Part shown: piece by piece, positions 46,204 to 57,956 of the stretch
How positions within the stretch are numbered: position 1 is the stretch's first letter
Layout of the letters: each line of letters begins with the position of its first letter
Assembly (NCBI RefSeq): GCF_000004195.4
Contig: NC_030677.2
Coordinates: forward strand, 102,204,829-102,268,828
Reading direction: 5' to 3'
DNA length: 64,000 bases
Origin: Xenopus tropicalis
Taxonomy: Eukaryota > Chordata > Amphibia > Anura > Pipidae
Notes under the pieces: model-generated
Database searches by the model: none
What the model saw: only the letters and a program-made list of their open reading frames with translations
Told to the model about the DNA's origin: nothing
Program-made: the position numbers and the translations under genes

Positions 46204-46500
46204 CTGAGCAGCTCTACTGTATTCTCAGTGTGACACTCCAGGGACATGGAGGATGCGTCAGACCAGAAGGACAAAACATCAGGGAAAGGGGGCCTGGTAA
46301 GTTTGCTACTATGCGCCAGGCCTTCTGAAGATTTTTTTGCAGGGGTGCCAAGAGCAGAGTAGTTACCCCACTCATGAGATGGGGCCTTCTTTGCTTATCC
46401 TACTGCCATCTGCCTCCCCCCATCTAATACAGTCTATCTTACCCTAGTTCCAGCCATGGTGCCTTGGGTCAACATTTGCATGAATGCCACTAGTCATGAA
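46204..46500. other. GC-richer spacer between two MITEs
   Basis: Contains the exon-like ATG-to-GTAAGT segment 46246-46296 described under findings. No supported gene. Confidence 0.35.
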
Positions 46501-46793
46501 TAGTGATGAGCGAATCTGTCCCGTTTCGCTTTGCCGGAAAATTTGCGAATCTTTCAAAAGATTTGCGAAACGGCGAAAAATTTGCGAAACAGCAAAAAAA
46601 AATGGTCGCCTGCGCCTATTCTTTTGTCGCCCGCAGCTATTCTTTTGTCACGTGACTATTCTTTTGACACGGGCGACAATTTTTGGATGCGCGCAAATTT
46701 TTTGCGAATTTTTTTTTTGTCTGTTTTGCAAAACAGCAAAACGTGGAAATTCCCTGCGAATCCATGCCTGGCAAAACATTTCGCCCATCACTA
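46501..46793. mobile_element. MITE, GTGATGAGCGAA family, well preserved
   Basis: It starts TAGTGATGAGCGAATCTGTC and ends TTTCGCCCATCACTA. Internal words TTTGCGAAACGGCG and ATTCTTTTGTCGCCCG are repeated. One of the best copies for deriving a consensus. Confidence 0.85.
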
Positions 46794-47281
46794 GTCAGGA
46801 AGGCAGACAGTAATGAGCTGCTAACATATTCAGCCCCCCAGCAAGCTAGAATGCATACAGAGGATAGATTTGTTTTAGTAAATGCCCTGCAATTTGCTTT
46901 GCTTGCTTCATACAGGTAGTTACTGTATTATTTTTGTTCTCTTCACTGCCAAATTCTTCTGTAAGTATTTTTATAAATTATTTCTGCATTTAGAAAAATG
47001 TTCTTTTGCAAATATGTAGCTATTTGCTATATGCTTACGGCAAGATATGTTTCTGTAAGATATTCTATGATTCTAAGATTTTTGTAAGCTGTTTGTGCTC
47101 TTGCCTACTTTACTTTACAATACTACTTTACAATAATATATAGTTACCAAGATTTAATTTTCATTTATCAGTTTAGGTAAGACAATTTTATACATAATTA
47201 ATCCCAATAAATAATTGCAAGCCATCACACATAGCCGTGGGTAAGTAAAAAATAGTCCACAAACAAAATCACAATTATTAA
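46794..47281. other. no recognised element
   Basis: AT-rich spacer between two MITE copies. Confidence 0.4.
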
Positions 47282-47491
47282 TAGTGATGAGCGAATCTGT
47301 CTTGCTTCACCATAAAATTTGTGAAACGACAAGAAACTTTGTGAAACGGCGAAAAATCTGCAACTTTTTTTGACACATGACAAATTTTTTGCTGCGGCTT
47401 TTCATGTAAGTTTCGTGAAACAGTTTGACAATGCCAAAATGCAGAGATTCGCTGCAAATCCATGCCTGCTGAAAAAATTTGCTCGTCACTA
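47282..47491. mobile_element. MITE, GTGATGAGCGAA family
   Basis: It starts TAGTGATGAGCGAATCTGTC and ends TTTGCTCGTCACTA, both flanked by A/T. Confidence 0.85.
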
Positions 47492-47833
47492 ATTATTAAA
47501 TATGTAAAACTGCTCAGTTGTGACATAGCACATGGCAAGTAATAAATAAACATTATACTGAGGATTGGGAGTTCTGAATTAAAAGCACAGTCAGCTCACC
47601 CAGCCTTACCTTAAGATTTTACAGCCCCCCAATACAGCCAAGGAATACTAGGAATTGTGAAAAATATCACAATATTAACTGAAATATATTGTTTTTAAAG
47701 TAGCCAGCACATCTCCAGAAACACTGGCCTTTAAAAAGTGATTTGATTTTCTGTGGTATGAATTCAAGTATTATTACCAATTACCAATGTCAAATTTGAT
47801 GCTACAGGTATATCTGATTTTAAGCTTTCAGAG
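47492..47833. other. no recognised element
   Basis: Unassigned spacer. Confidence 0.4.
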
Positions 47834-47940
47834 ACAGCATGGTAGCTCAGTGGGTAATTCTGCCTTTCTGTGGTCCTTCCATTCCAGCCTCAGCACTATA
47901 TAAAAGGAGTTTGAATGTTCTTTATGTAAAGAAAAAATGC
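47834..47940 (+). mobile_element. tRNA-derived SINE, 5' head only
   Basis: GACAGCATGGTAGCTCAGTG and GGTAATTCTGCCTTTCTGTG, then AGGAGTTTGAATGTTCT, match the head and early body of the SINE at 20318-20646, in the opposite orientation. The tail is missing. Confidence 0.55.
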
Positions 47941-48119
47941 CAGATAAGGAGACAGGGGCTGAAAGAAGCAAATGGGCCTTTCTCAAATGCAAGGCAAACA
48001 CCAAGAAGATTCATAAAACATAGGATAATCCCATATGTCATTCTACTCACATAGCTCTGCCTTAGAACCAAAAATAAAAGGCTTTTAACCTTCACTTAAG
48101 GAATTGTAGGCAGGGACCT

Positions 48120-48970
48120 AGTAATTCAGAGCCATATATACAAACTTGCCAACATTTTGTTTTGATCCTGTTAGGTCTTGTCAGTACAAGATTTTGGAAC
48201 ATGGAACATTTTTTTTTTTTTTAAATTAAGATTTATTTCATTGTATATACACTGAAAGGTTGCCCTGTAGGGGCATTCCCATTCCAGAGTCTATATAAGG
48301 AGGTGCCTCTGGCACATGCTCTTTGGCCTTATAATATCTACAGAAGATACCAACAATAGAAGACAGACCAGCTGGGAAGTTGCACCTTGCTAGGCCTAGA
48401 TAGAGAGAAAGAGATTGTTATCAGCTCACTCTATGAGCGACAGACAGATAGGGTAGGCAGTGAGGACAGCCTGTGTTTCAATGAGGAGTGAGTATTTGGG
48501 GAAGAGCTTGCAGGTAATAGTGCTCCAGTTAGGTAACTGGAGTGTGTACAAAGGTTAGTGAAAACTTAGAGAAACTTAGTGAGACAGCTAAGAGAAGCTC
48601 ATACACTGCATATGTACACAACTGAGAAATTGTCAGGGAAATAGAAGTAGAAATAGAAGAAGGAGCCCATTTAACAGCTAACAACACTTTGCAAATGCTT
48701 TTCCATATGATGGGCCATTTGAGGATTGTGAAAACAGAGAAAGAGAGAAGATGCGGTAAACATGCTGGAAAGAGAGGTTCTTCCACACTGTACTATTTGC
48801 ATAACTGATTAACTACTGATCAGCTGGTCCGGTCTGCCCCTGTACAACCTGTGAAAAGTACTGAGTAAAGTCTACTGTGGTTTATCGCATTTATTGGTGC
48901 CATGTCTACTTCTTATAGTAAAGGCCTACCCAATGCCCTGGCTGGGAGCGTTCCAATCAACTTGACAACA
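48120..48970 (+). mobile_element. LTR-like segment, ends uncertain
   Basis: It has a good TATA box (CTATATAAGG, 48291-48300), AGTAAAG in a polyadenylation-signal position (48864-48870) and a U5-like CATTTATTGGTGCC. It may end ...CTTGACAACA at 48970. I could not pair a TSD, so the left border is a guess. It could be a solo LTR or a truncated one. Confidence 0.4.
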
Positions 48971-49579
48971 TAGTTGTTTTGGACATTAAAAATTGTGGAC
49001 ATCAGAGATGTGTAGTTATGATTGCCACTTGAAAACATTGACTGCTGCATGTCTGACATGTGTGAATAGGGGAGTGTTTCTTAGCATTTTGCATACGAGC
49101 TGTTAATCAAACATCTGGTTTCACAACGTGTGGCTTTACCTAAGCCTTACTGACAGCCATGTTTATGTAAATACCACTGTTGCTTTTGTGTCTGCAATTT
49201 TATGTTCTCATTCTCGAGGCTCCACGAAACACACCCGCCATCTGTAAACATCTGTGCCAAAAATAAGTATAATATGTTGTATTTAGAGAGCATCTGATCT
49301 TTGTTTAAGCTATTCTCATTCATTGCTACATTTCTCTTACAATATAAAAATAAAGAAAAATATTTACCTAAGAAAGACAGTTATAAATGTGTTTTTTTTT
49401 ATACATTATTAGGACTACTTGGCACACTTGTTCCTTTCAGAAGCACATATGGAGATATGATTTAGTTTGTTTTTGATTGTAACCCTTTTTTTGCTTAACT
49501 GTAAGAAATTAAGTATTATGTATTATGTATCTGTAGATATATGTAAATACATATAAATATGCACAATGAGCTAGAATTT
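48971..49579. other. no recognised element
   Basis: AT-rich; nothing supported. Confidence 0.4.
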
Positions 49580-49655
49580 AGGTATGGTTTATTTGGTTGG
49601 GCTTAATGGGCATTATCAGTCTTAACTACTTTTTAACTATGTAACATTATTAGTG
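49580..49655 (+). mobile_element. CR1-like 3' tail, diverged
   Basis: GGTTGGGCTTAATGGGCATT and ACTTTTTAACTATGTAAC resemble the tail following the CR1-like copy at 40155-40690. Confidence 0.45.
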
Positions 49656-50039
49656 GATATAGAATTGAGAAATGTTGCATATGAAATACAAATGAGAAGA
49701 GTAAAACCCATAATTGCATATTAATTATATTGATAGGTATGCATAAAAATGAAATATAGCAAATTAGAAAGCTTCAGACACATTATTGATAAGATGTTGG
49801 ACAGAAGCTTATCGACACCATTGTAGAAATGTAGTCCTTCAGGAGAAGATATCCTGAGCAAAAGAAGAAAGGTTTTTCTTGGCAAAATAAGCATACACTT
49901 ACACTACACTTACATACATAATAACACCCGTGCTCACCAGGTATGAGCCATCACATTCAACTCCCAGTAAATAAAAAAGTTAGGTCTTTTTAGACTCAAT
50001 TACAGACATTTTAGAGAAGCTTGGCACTCATTTCCTAAA
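49656..50039. other. spacer with dispersed-repeat scrap
   Basis: Holds the inverted relative (about 49835-49860) of the GGATATCCT motif at 45590. Confidence 0.35.
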
Positions 50040-50277
50040 TAGTGATGAGCTACTTTTTTCGCCAGGCATGGATTCACTGCAAAATTCCACATTTTGCCAT
50101 TGGAAATTTTTTTCGTACTGCTGGCACAAAATCCGCAGAATGGAGAAAAAGTCATGAACGCATCAAATGAGACGTTGTCATGTGACAAAAGTTATGTTCA
50201 CGTCAAAAAAGTTGCCACTTTTCGCAGTTTCTCTAATTTTTCGGCAAAGCAAAACAGGACAGATTCCCTCATCACTA
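50040..50277. mobile_element. MITE, GTGATGAGCGAA family
   Basis: It starts TAGTGATGAGCTACTTTTTT and ends GACAGATTCCCTCATCACTA, in the inverted orientation relative to the copies at 46501 and 47282. Confidence 0.8.
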
Positions 50278-51084
50278 TTCCCAAAGTCCAAAATGGCTCA
50301 ATAGCTATTCTGCCCAACCATGCACACTTTCTTATAATCAGGAAAATGTCTTCTGCCTCCAACCATTTTTTCCTGTAGTTCTGTATTGTATAAAACACTT
50401 TGCAACCGTGTAATATGTTTCTTAATATTTGTCCATTTACCAGTAAGGAAGCTGTGACACATCTTTTATATTTGCTTAATGAAATGGATCAGTTACAAAG
50501 AGCTCAGATTGCATTTTTCATTTAGTAACCTCAGACATATTTCTGGGTGTATTCACTTAATCAGACATGGGCATCTAAATGAGCTGGCAGACCGCATACT
50601 GTATTAGGTATTTTGCAATATAGCTACAGAATAAAAATAAAAGCAGTAACCCCAAAGAGCTACATTTCTATATATCCCAACAGACCATAAGTGACTTCTA
50701 TAGAAAATACTGTGACTGATATTACCAAAAATCTACTGAGTCTGTATCCTATGGTGATTAAGAACTAAAGGCACCTTTTTCCTATTACACTAAATATGTT
50801 TCACTTGCTGTCCCCCTCTCTTTCACGTTCTGTTCTGATTTTGCCTTCCTCTTTGCTTTCCCTAGCTTAATTTTTTAGCTATTACTGTAAATTTGGGTTT
50901 TAGGGAGGCAGAATAGTAAGGACAATAATTCATACTTGATTTGCTTAGGTTTCTGTCTATAGGACTTAAATGAAAACAGAAACATAACTCAGATTTCCCG
51001 AAGAGAAACAATGTATCTGTGCTGTTTGGGTGTTAAAGTACTATTGTTTAAGAGCTGTAATCCATTATGAGTTCCTGTATATGA
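50278..51084. other. no recognised element
   Basis: AT-rich spacer without repeat ends or usable frames. Confidence 0.4.
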
Positions 51085-51387
51085 TTAAAGGAGAAGGAAA
51101 GGTAAAAACTTTATCAGAAAGCTTTATCAGAAAGGTCTATGTAAATACAGCCATAAGCACTCACAGAACAGCTGCACTCCTCATCAAACGAAACACAGAA
51201 TTTCTTGTCTACTTTTTTGTAAACATGTTCTTAAGGTATCTGTCTTCCTCTCTCAGAAAAATCCTTCATTCCTGGGGACAGAGCCTGCTCTCTCCTCTCT
51301 TCCCTCTCCTGCTCCCCCCTCCCTCAAGAATGCTAAGGACTCCCTCCTTCCCTTAGGAATGTGTGATCTGAGCTATAATGGCTAGAG
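51085..51387 (+). mobile_element. TTAA-type MITE, left part, interrupted by a hAT element
   Basis: It starts TTAAAGGAGAAGGAAAGG, the same terminus as the MITE at 62072. The sequence is cut at 51387 by the hAT insertion and continues after 52223 (CTATACAGCAGGAAAGGG). I cannot find its right end. Confidence 0.6.
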
Positions 51388-52223
51388 CAGTGTTTTTCAA
51401 CCTTTTTTGGGCAAAGGCACACTTGTTTCATGAAAAAAATCACGAGGCACACCACCATTAGAAAATGTTAAAAAATTTAACTCTGTGCCCAGCAGCAGTG
51501 CCCCCCTAGTACATTGGTGCCAAGAGCAGTGCCCCCCTAGTACATTGGTGCCCAGCAGCAGTGCCCCCCTAGTACATTGGTGCCAAGAGCAGTGCCCCCC
51601 TAGTACATTGGTGCCCAGCAGCAGTGCCCCCCTAGTACATTGGTGCCAAGAGCAGTGCCCCCCTAGTACACTGGTGCCCAGCAGCAGTGCCCCCCTAGTA
51701 CATTGGTGCCCAGCAGCAGTGCCCCCCTAGTACATTGGTGCACAGCAGCAGTGCCCCCCTAGTACATTGGTGCCAAGAGCAGTGCCCCCCTAATACATTG
51801 GTGCCCAGCAGCAGTGCCCCCCAGTACATTGGTGCCAAGAGCCAGCCCCCCTAGTACATTGGTGCCCAGCAGCAGTGCCCCCATAAGTCAGTGTGCCCGT
51901 GGCCCCCCCTAATACATTGGTGCCCAGCAGCATTTTACTTCTGCTCTTCGGCGGCTTCAGCAGCATCTTCCCCTCACGCACGCCGCCTCTGCACTTCTGC
52001 CTACACGCGACCGTACACAGGCCCTTTTATAACGTTGCGCCCCGTGCGTACTGACGTCACCCGTACACACGGGGCGCAACCAATGACAGGGCCCGGATTT
52101 TATTAAAGGGGGCCCGAGCTACTAAGAAAAACTGTAGCATCGCCGGGCCCCCTTTGAAAGTAAAAATTGCGGCCCTGCCTACGGCACACCAGGCAACAGC
52201 GGTTGAAAGACGCTGGGCTAGAG
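51380..52223. mobile_element. non-autonomous hAT transposon with 8-bp TSD
   Basis: The element is 51388-52215 (828 bp). GGCTAGAG flanks it (51380-51387, 52216-52223). Ends are CAGTGTTTTTCAACC and, inward from the right, CAGCGTCTTTCAACC, classic hAT termini. Inside are a minisatellite (51487-51895), a 13-bp-arm hairpin around a CRE-like octamer (GTTGCGCCCCGTG ... CACGGGGCGCAAC, about 52033-52080), and a GGGCCC-rich stem near 52085-52160. No transposase is present; the frame over the minisatellite is repeat translation. Confidence 0.9.
51487..51895 (+). repeat. alternating 32/31-bp minisatellite
   Basis: Two unit types, one with GGTGCCCAGCAGCAGTG and one with GGTGCCAAGAGCAGTG, share CTAGTACATTGGTGCC. 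They alternate for most of the array, giving a 63-bp higher-order period. The right end degenerates. Confidence 0.92.
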
Positions 52224-52329
52224 CTATACAGCAGGAAAGGGATGTATGGTATTAATATATATGATTATAATTCTGACTACCTTTTTGGGGAATTAGAAAC
52301 TAGGTGAATGCATGCACTATCTATCTCTG

Positions 52330-53236
52330 TTTATGTAACCCCTATTTGGCTGTAAAAACAGGCAGCACCAGCTAGAATGGCTTTAGAGCATGGGGTACAT
52401 AGGACTCTACACAATAGATGGGCTTTCACTAAATGGAAATATCCTTTGGGGTCTAGGTTAACTACAACTCACTTTGGCTGTGTGCAAGCAAACAAAAGAA
52501 TGGGCGCCAGAAGGATCTTTTGTGGTAAACCAGAAAGTAACTTGTTTATTGTCCAAGACAATGATCCACAGGGTTATAGCAATACTCACACAGAGGACAT
52601 ATCAGATAATTTCACAGACGGTAGAAAAATATAGTGTCCACCTGTATAGCCCATCTCAGTCGAGGGTGGGGAAGGTAAGGACCACCAACCAGCACGGCAT
52701 CTCTGTAGAGAGTAGCCTGGCCAAGTATTTGTATCCTCAGGGTGTCCCTTAGCAGCCAAGGTTCCCTCACAGACAACTATGGATCAGGGATAAAAACTGA
52801 CCTGATACCGTGTCCTGATCTAAGGCAACAGTGCCTGAAACTGCCCTTTGTAACTAATCTCACTATCTCACTTTCCTAGAAAGTGCTCTTATAAATTATC
52901 CTGATATTTACTACTCCTCATTCACGGAGTCCCTGTTCCACGACTTCACTAGCGCTAGATTCAGACTGTAGGGTACTAACTTTACTGGGGCCCTGTTGAT
53001 CCCAGGCTCAGTGGAACTTCCACCTGGGTCAGCAGATGCAGCCAAATAGGCAGACCCACCCCCCTGCTAAACACTATATCAGAGTGCCAAGGGAGTGGTC
53101 TACCTATTAACCAATAAGGCACATATACTAATGGCACACTAGATACATGGGCCACAGCCCAGCAACAGGACAAAGAAGGAACTAGTAGGGCTTAAAGCCT
53201 TAGGGACGTATTAAACCGTATGGGCCCCTACATTTA
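52330..53236 (-). mobile_element. solo LTR (899 bp) with 4-bp TSD
   Basis: The LTR is 52334-53232. On the minus strand it begins TGTAGGGGCCCATACGG and ends GGGGTTACA, so it has TG...CA ends. TTTA flanks both sides. Minus-strand promoter and end signals are in the right order: ATTTATAAG near 52889-52896, then AATAAA at 52545-52550. A 4-bp TSD is common in gamma/epsilon-type retroviral LTRs, but the class is not proved. Confidence 0.72.
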
Positions 53237-54449
53237 CAATCATGCATTTCATCTTCATAATGTACAATTAAATAGATACCTATCAAAAGTTAGAGAGTGG
53301 CATCTGAGGTACCCCTCTGCACCTGCAATAGTATTTCTGAGTAACAGATTTAGAAAGTGCATCATAAGGAAACCTAAAACTCAGATTTAACAGTGAGAAA
53401 ATAAAGATAAATAGTTGGCTGCACTCAAGAAAAGGACAGTTCAAGAAAAGTTCTTATGTTTTTGCAGGGATTGTGTGCAAAAACTCCACTTTTCTTTACC
53501 CTTAGCTTTATTACTAGTTATGATTCACAAGCACAAAAACATGTCTGTATATAATTATACATTTAAGTTACAGTCCTTATTCATGAAACACCTGAACAAT
53601 ATGCCTATAGCGCATTTTTGCCATGTTTTCAGTGTTACATCTAGCCTGGAGTATTAGAAAGGCTCAGTTATTATGGACAAACTAAACAAGGTACACCTCC
53701 CTACCCTAAAGCAACATGAGTTAAAGATAACCATATCCTTAAGGGGAAGCTTGCTTTCATTTTATTTTACTATAAATTTGTCCTAATAAGGAACACTCCT
53801 CTAAAATGATACGTATATGACGAATAAGGAGATTTTTCTTCTTCTTGAAAGGTTAGAATTTGATTTTAAGTTATGCATATGGTTTACATAATCTTCCCCT
53901 AATTCCTGTCAGGAATCTTGTCATGACATTTTAGATCACTAGATAAATAACAGTAACAGAGAGCTAAGTACTGGGAGACACGGGAATTTCTGATAAGATG
54001 CTGAGGCTTCTAAATACCTAATAAAGTGCCACAGGTGCTTTCCATGATACTTATCTCATTTAATTTGTCACTTTATAGAGGCAAATCATTTTAGATCATT
54101 TATTGAATGTTGAGATTTTAGAGAGAGTAATAATGGTTATGAGGTTGAGGGGTAGAGGGAAAACCCACTGCTTCTGAATCTATTTATATATGTTTATTAG
54201 CAACTTTTGAAGTGGCCAAAAAGCAAGAGTAATAGGAAGGGCAAGTAGCAATACATGAGGGATGGAAAAGGGTGCTTTGTATAAAATAGAAGGATGGCTG
54301 GAGGAGCAGATTATAATGAATAAGAGGCTCGGAAATGATGGTAAACAGCTAAAAAAGTTGAAATCTACAAGATATGCAAAGAAACATAAGGCTTACTACT
54401 AATAAAATACTTGCGGTAGATTAGTTAATTAGTATACTTTAACAGTAAA
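53237..54449. other. no recognised element
   Basis: AT-rich sequence between two solo LTRs. Confidence 0.45.
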
Positions 54450-55002
54450 TCTAGTGTAAGGTTCCTGACCGCCGATCTTAGATTTAGTAATCCGTGGGAG
54501 CCCTCCTGCTAGGACAAAGATGTGCACGGGAACAAGAAGGACACAACCAAATGGAAGTTCAAACTTGTTCAATTTATTTTCAAGTGATCATCACTTTTAT
54601 AACCTTCGGTGCACACGTAACTACATAAGGGTGTGTTATAGCAAATAAGAAAAAGACTATTGTTGCTTCAAAGATGGCCTTCAAGGATGGCTAATGCGGG
54701 ACAGGAATTTTAAGGAGGACACAAGGAGTAGAAAAGGCGTTAGTGCGCAGATAAGATTAAGTTGTTTCTCAAGGCTTATATTCATAAGGTGCAAGCTATG
54801 CCAGGGTACTATTTGGGAAAAACAACTATTATGGGATGTTCAAACCTTGCTGTTTGCTGTTACAAAATGGAGGTACATTTCTAAAATGGTGTATGATATG
54901 CTAAGCATCAAAGTGTGTCAAAGTACCAAAATACATGCATATATGAATATATGATTATATGAATATGAGAATATAGGATATTATATCAAACCTCACATCT
55001 AG
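54450..55002 (-). mobile_element. solo LTR (543 bp) with 5-bp TSD
   Basis: The LTR is 54455-54997, flanked by TCTAG (54450-54454, 54998-55002). On the minus strand it starts TGTGAGGTTTGATATAA and ends GGAACCTTACA. AATAAA on the minus strand (54573-54578) fits a polyadenylation signal and sets the orientation. It is unrelated by eye to the other LTRs here. Confidence 0.8.
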
Positions 55003-56418
55003 TACACAACTCCTAGAGGTATTAATATTACACACAATCTTAAATTGTATCTTCAGATTTTGATCTCTGGGTATCCAGTTGGATTCTGCCATATTGATAT
55101 TGAGGTTCCAACAGTTGAATTCAAATTGCATCCTGTGAACTCAAAATGGCACCAAAAAAGAAGATGTGCGTGAAACCTTTTAATTGTGGCAGTTGATAGG
55201 AATCCTTCTAAACTAAATGCAGAATGAATAAGCTTAGCACCCCATAACATGCAGTCAGTATCTGTATGCACAAAAGGCTATTAACAGGCAACATATATAG
55301 CTATGTGAATACAGTTGAGCTTCTTGTCAGCTCAGAGAGCACAGAGCTGCTCATGATAGGAATTGAATGCAATAGTAATATCTAGAGAAAAAACGCCAAT
55401 TGATTCCAATGCATTTGGTGCAAGACAAAATGTGGCGAAAAATGGCCTGATTTCAAGGATTTTGGGGAAATGTTGTCAATATTTTGCAAATTATTCAGTG
55501 GTTTATCAAATGTTTAGGGAAAAAAAGTCAGTTTTGTTCATCTCTGTGCACTACATATATAATTAAACTGGTCAAACTAAGTTTCTCTTGTTACTTTTCC
55601 AATGAATAAAACTGATTATTTCTCACTACCTTGTGTCTTTTTAAAGTACAAGGAACTTTGGATTCCTTGTAAAGTAAATCTGCACTTTACATCAGACCAG
55701 GTGAAATCCCATTATTCACTAAGAGCAAAATAAGACTAAGGGAAAAGTATAGAGCAGACTGCAATTCAATAAAAAAATAATGCTGCATATAATCTATATA
55801 ACATCTAATTTTTAGCATCTCAGCGCACATGTTCACGTAAATCATGAAAGAAAGTTGTGAAACAGCAACACAGAGCAATCTGGTTTACTTCATTTAGTTC
55901 TCTTATCTGTCTGTCTGATTCACATTCTCCCCACTTCCAGCAATAAAACAAAATTATGTGGTTCTACACAGGATTGTATTTTTTTAACTCTTTGCTTAGC
56001 TGACTTATACACATGGAGATGCAGCAAAGGAAGAAAGCCAGCAATGCATAGGTAGAAACATTGGTTGTCACAATCGTAGATTGTGAGCACATTTGAGCAC
56101 ATCTTTTTCAGTTTATAACAACTAATGTTTGCTTTGCTTTAAAATACTAAAACAGGTGTTATCCAGAAACTCTTATTCAGAAAGTTCCTTTTCCTATGTA
56201 TCTTAAGTATCGTATACATGATATTAAATAAACTACCATAAATCAACGTTTATAGCAAAAGAATCCTATTTTATAACAGTTAGATGATTTTACTAACCTT
56301 AACATAGCGTTACTCATAAACGAAAGTTCAAAAAGCAGCACACCAAAAGTTAGGAACGCTACCTGGGTGCCTGGACAGTAGAATAAATGTATAAAACAGC
56401 AGAGAAGAACGGCACTCA
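55003..56418. other. mostly unassigned
   Basis: 55380-55550 holds words shared with the GTGATGAGCGAA MITEs (GATTCCAATGCATTTGGTGC) but no clear ends. Nothing else recognised. Confidence 0.4.
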
Positions 56419-56632
56419 CAGGCAATTTTTCACACCTAAGTCATCAAAAGGCATCATAATTAGTGAGGTTCTTTATTAGTCCAACGTTTCAGTTCCTACA
56501 GGAACTTTCATCAGGGACAACAAAGTCCCTTTGTCCCTGATGAAAGTTCCTGTAGGAACTGAAACGTCGGACTAATAAAGAACCTCACTAATTATGATGC
56601 CTTTTGATGACTTCGGTGTGAAAAATTGCCTG
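56419..56632. repeat. 102-bp-arm hairpin, 10-base loop
   Basis: Arms 56419-56520 and 56531-56632 pair with two mismatches. The right arm starts TTGTCCCTGATGAAAGTTCC. Pairing resumes beyond both arms (AAAACAG / CTGTTTT) after an 18-base segment present only on the left. Confidence 0.95.
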
Positions 56633-56633
56633 C

Positions 56634-56638
<5 letters not shown>

Positions 56639-56669
<31 letters not shown>
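56639..56669. repeat. TA microsatellite
   Basis: About 15 uninterrupted TA units directly after the hairpin. Confidence 0.95.
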
Positions 56670-56672
<3 letters not shown>

Positions 56673-57099
56673 CACAGAACAATTGTTTTTATATAGGTAA
56701 TGGAAATTCTAGGTAATATTTTCAGTGGTGTACCTACAACGCCCTAGTTCTCCCCCAAAAAAACCTTTGACCTAGTGCATCCTGCGACCCTAACCGACCC
56801 CCTTCCCCCCCCCCTCACTAGCGCCAGCTCCCTACTCACTTGCTCTCTGGCGAGAGGACCAGGAAAAGGGGGTTTCCTTATAGTTATAGAGAAATCAGAC
56901 CCACTGGCCCAGGCCCCCCTTTTCCTCAGACCACCTGTGATGGGGTCTGCTTCCTCTATAATGACAAAAATCCCTATGTAGTCTAAATAAGGAGTGGCCA
57001 GCTCCATGTTGTAGCCCCCACTATTCCCAGCTACAGTCAGGTGATCCCAATGGAGCCAATAAAAGGGCAACCATATGGGAGTTTTAACCTTATACGCAA
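56670..57099. other. no recognised element
   Basis: A C-rich stretch (56795-56840) and a GGGAAT-containing spacer. The minus-strand 119-codon frame here has no recognisable domain. Confidence 0.35.
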
Positions 57100-57560
57100 G
57101 CATGTTGCAGGTAAAACTTAGTCCCTTTGCTCAGTACTAATCTTAAATTACTTATATAGGTCAGTCAGTGTAGGACTGGCCAGAAGGGATGACTTTGACG
57201 TAGTTGGCCAACTTGAAGTATATTGCAATGTACGGACAAACAATCCCTCTTTTTGGGGTGGGGAGGGAAGGCATTTCTTAGTAGCTGAATGCACAGAAAT
57301 GTCCTAATGTCCTATTTCTACATATTGTTAATAGGTGAGTGCAGAGGATTTTTTGCGGTTGTTTATACCATTATTTTTAAGTTTGCAGACACAAATGTAA
57401 TTTAGTTTACTATAATGTTGCAAACACAAACACATGGTTTTTTTGTGGTTTTTAATAACGGAGTAGGCATTCATGCTTTTATAAAAAGTTTAGTCATGGT
57501 AGAAAATAAAACAAAAATTACACAAATACAGATTTTAATAAATCTACCCCTAAGTGTTTT
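57100..57560 (+). repeat. dispersed repeat, unnamed family, copy 2
   Basis: GATGACTTTGACGTAGTTGG and CCAACTTGAAGTATATTGCA match copies near 4170 and 61750; GCATTTCTTAGTAGCT matches copy 1. GGTGAGTGCAGAGGA near 57333 is the inverse of the CTCTGCACTCACC motif by copy 1. Confidence 0.5.
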
Positions 57561-57749
57561 CTAGAACAAGAAATAGTACTGTATCCAGCCAAACCAGAAA
57601 AAAAGTTCCTCTAAAGCTGATGTCTTGAGTATTATCAGAAACTGGATGAGGGTATATGTTTTGCTCAGGAAATTAAATCTGAATCATTATTTTAAATTTT
57701 CTACAGTATATTAAAAAGATTCATTTGAAAGCAGTCTCCAGTTTTCACT

Positions 57750-57956
57750 GGGGCCTATTTATTATGCTATGTAAAAAGCTGTGTAAAATATATGGCAAAT
57801 TTCAGCGTCCCGATTTTATTTTTATTTTATTTTATGTAATTTCTAGTGGAAGAAAAAAACGTGTAAAAAAATTACGCAGTTTTTTTACACTGCGAAGCCT
57901 GCCAATGTGTGCCGAATTTTGTTTCTGTTTTTTACACAAAATAATAAATAGGCCCC
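57750..57956. mobile_element. MITE with perfect 16-bp GGGGCCTATTTATTAT ends
   Basis: The left end 57750-57765 and the right end 57941-57956 are exact inverted repeats, followed inward by TGTAAAAA words on both sides. It folds into one imperfect hairpin. Confidence 0.82.

Noticed and set aside
51485..51730. 81-codon repetitive Pro/Cys-rich frame
   Set aside because: It is translation of the 32/31-bp minisatellite inside a hAT element; its periodicity equals that of the DNA repeat.
56744..57103. 119-codon minus-strand frame
   Set aside because: No domain or repeat match is seen, the composition is that of a C-rich patch on the other strand, and no splice signals fit it.
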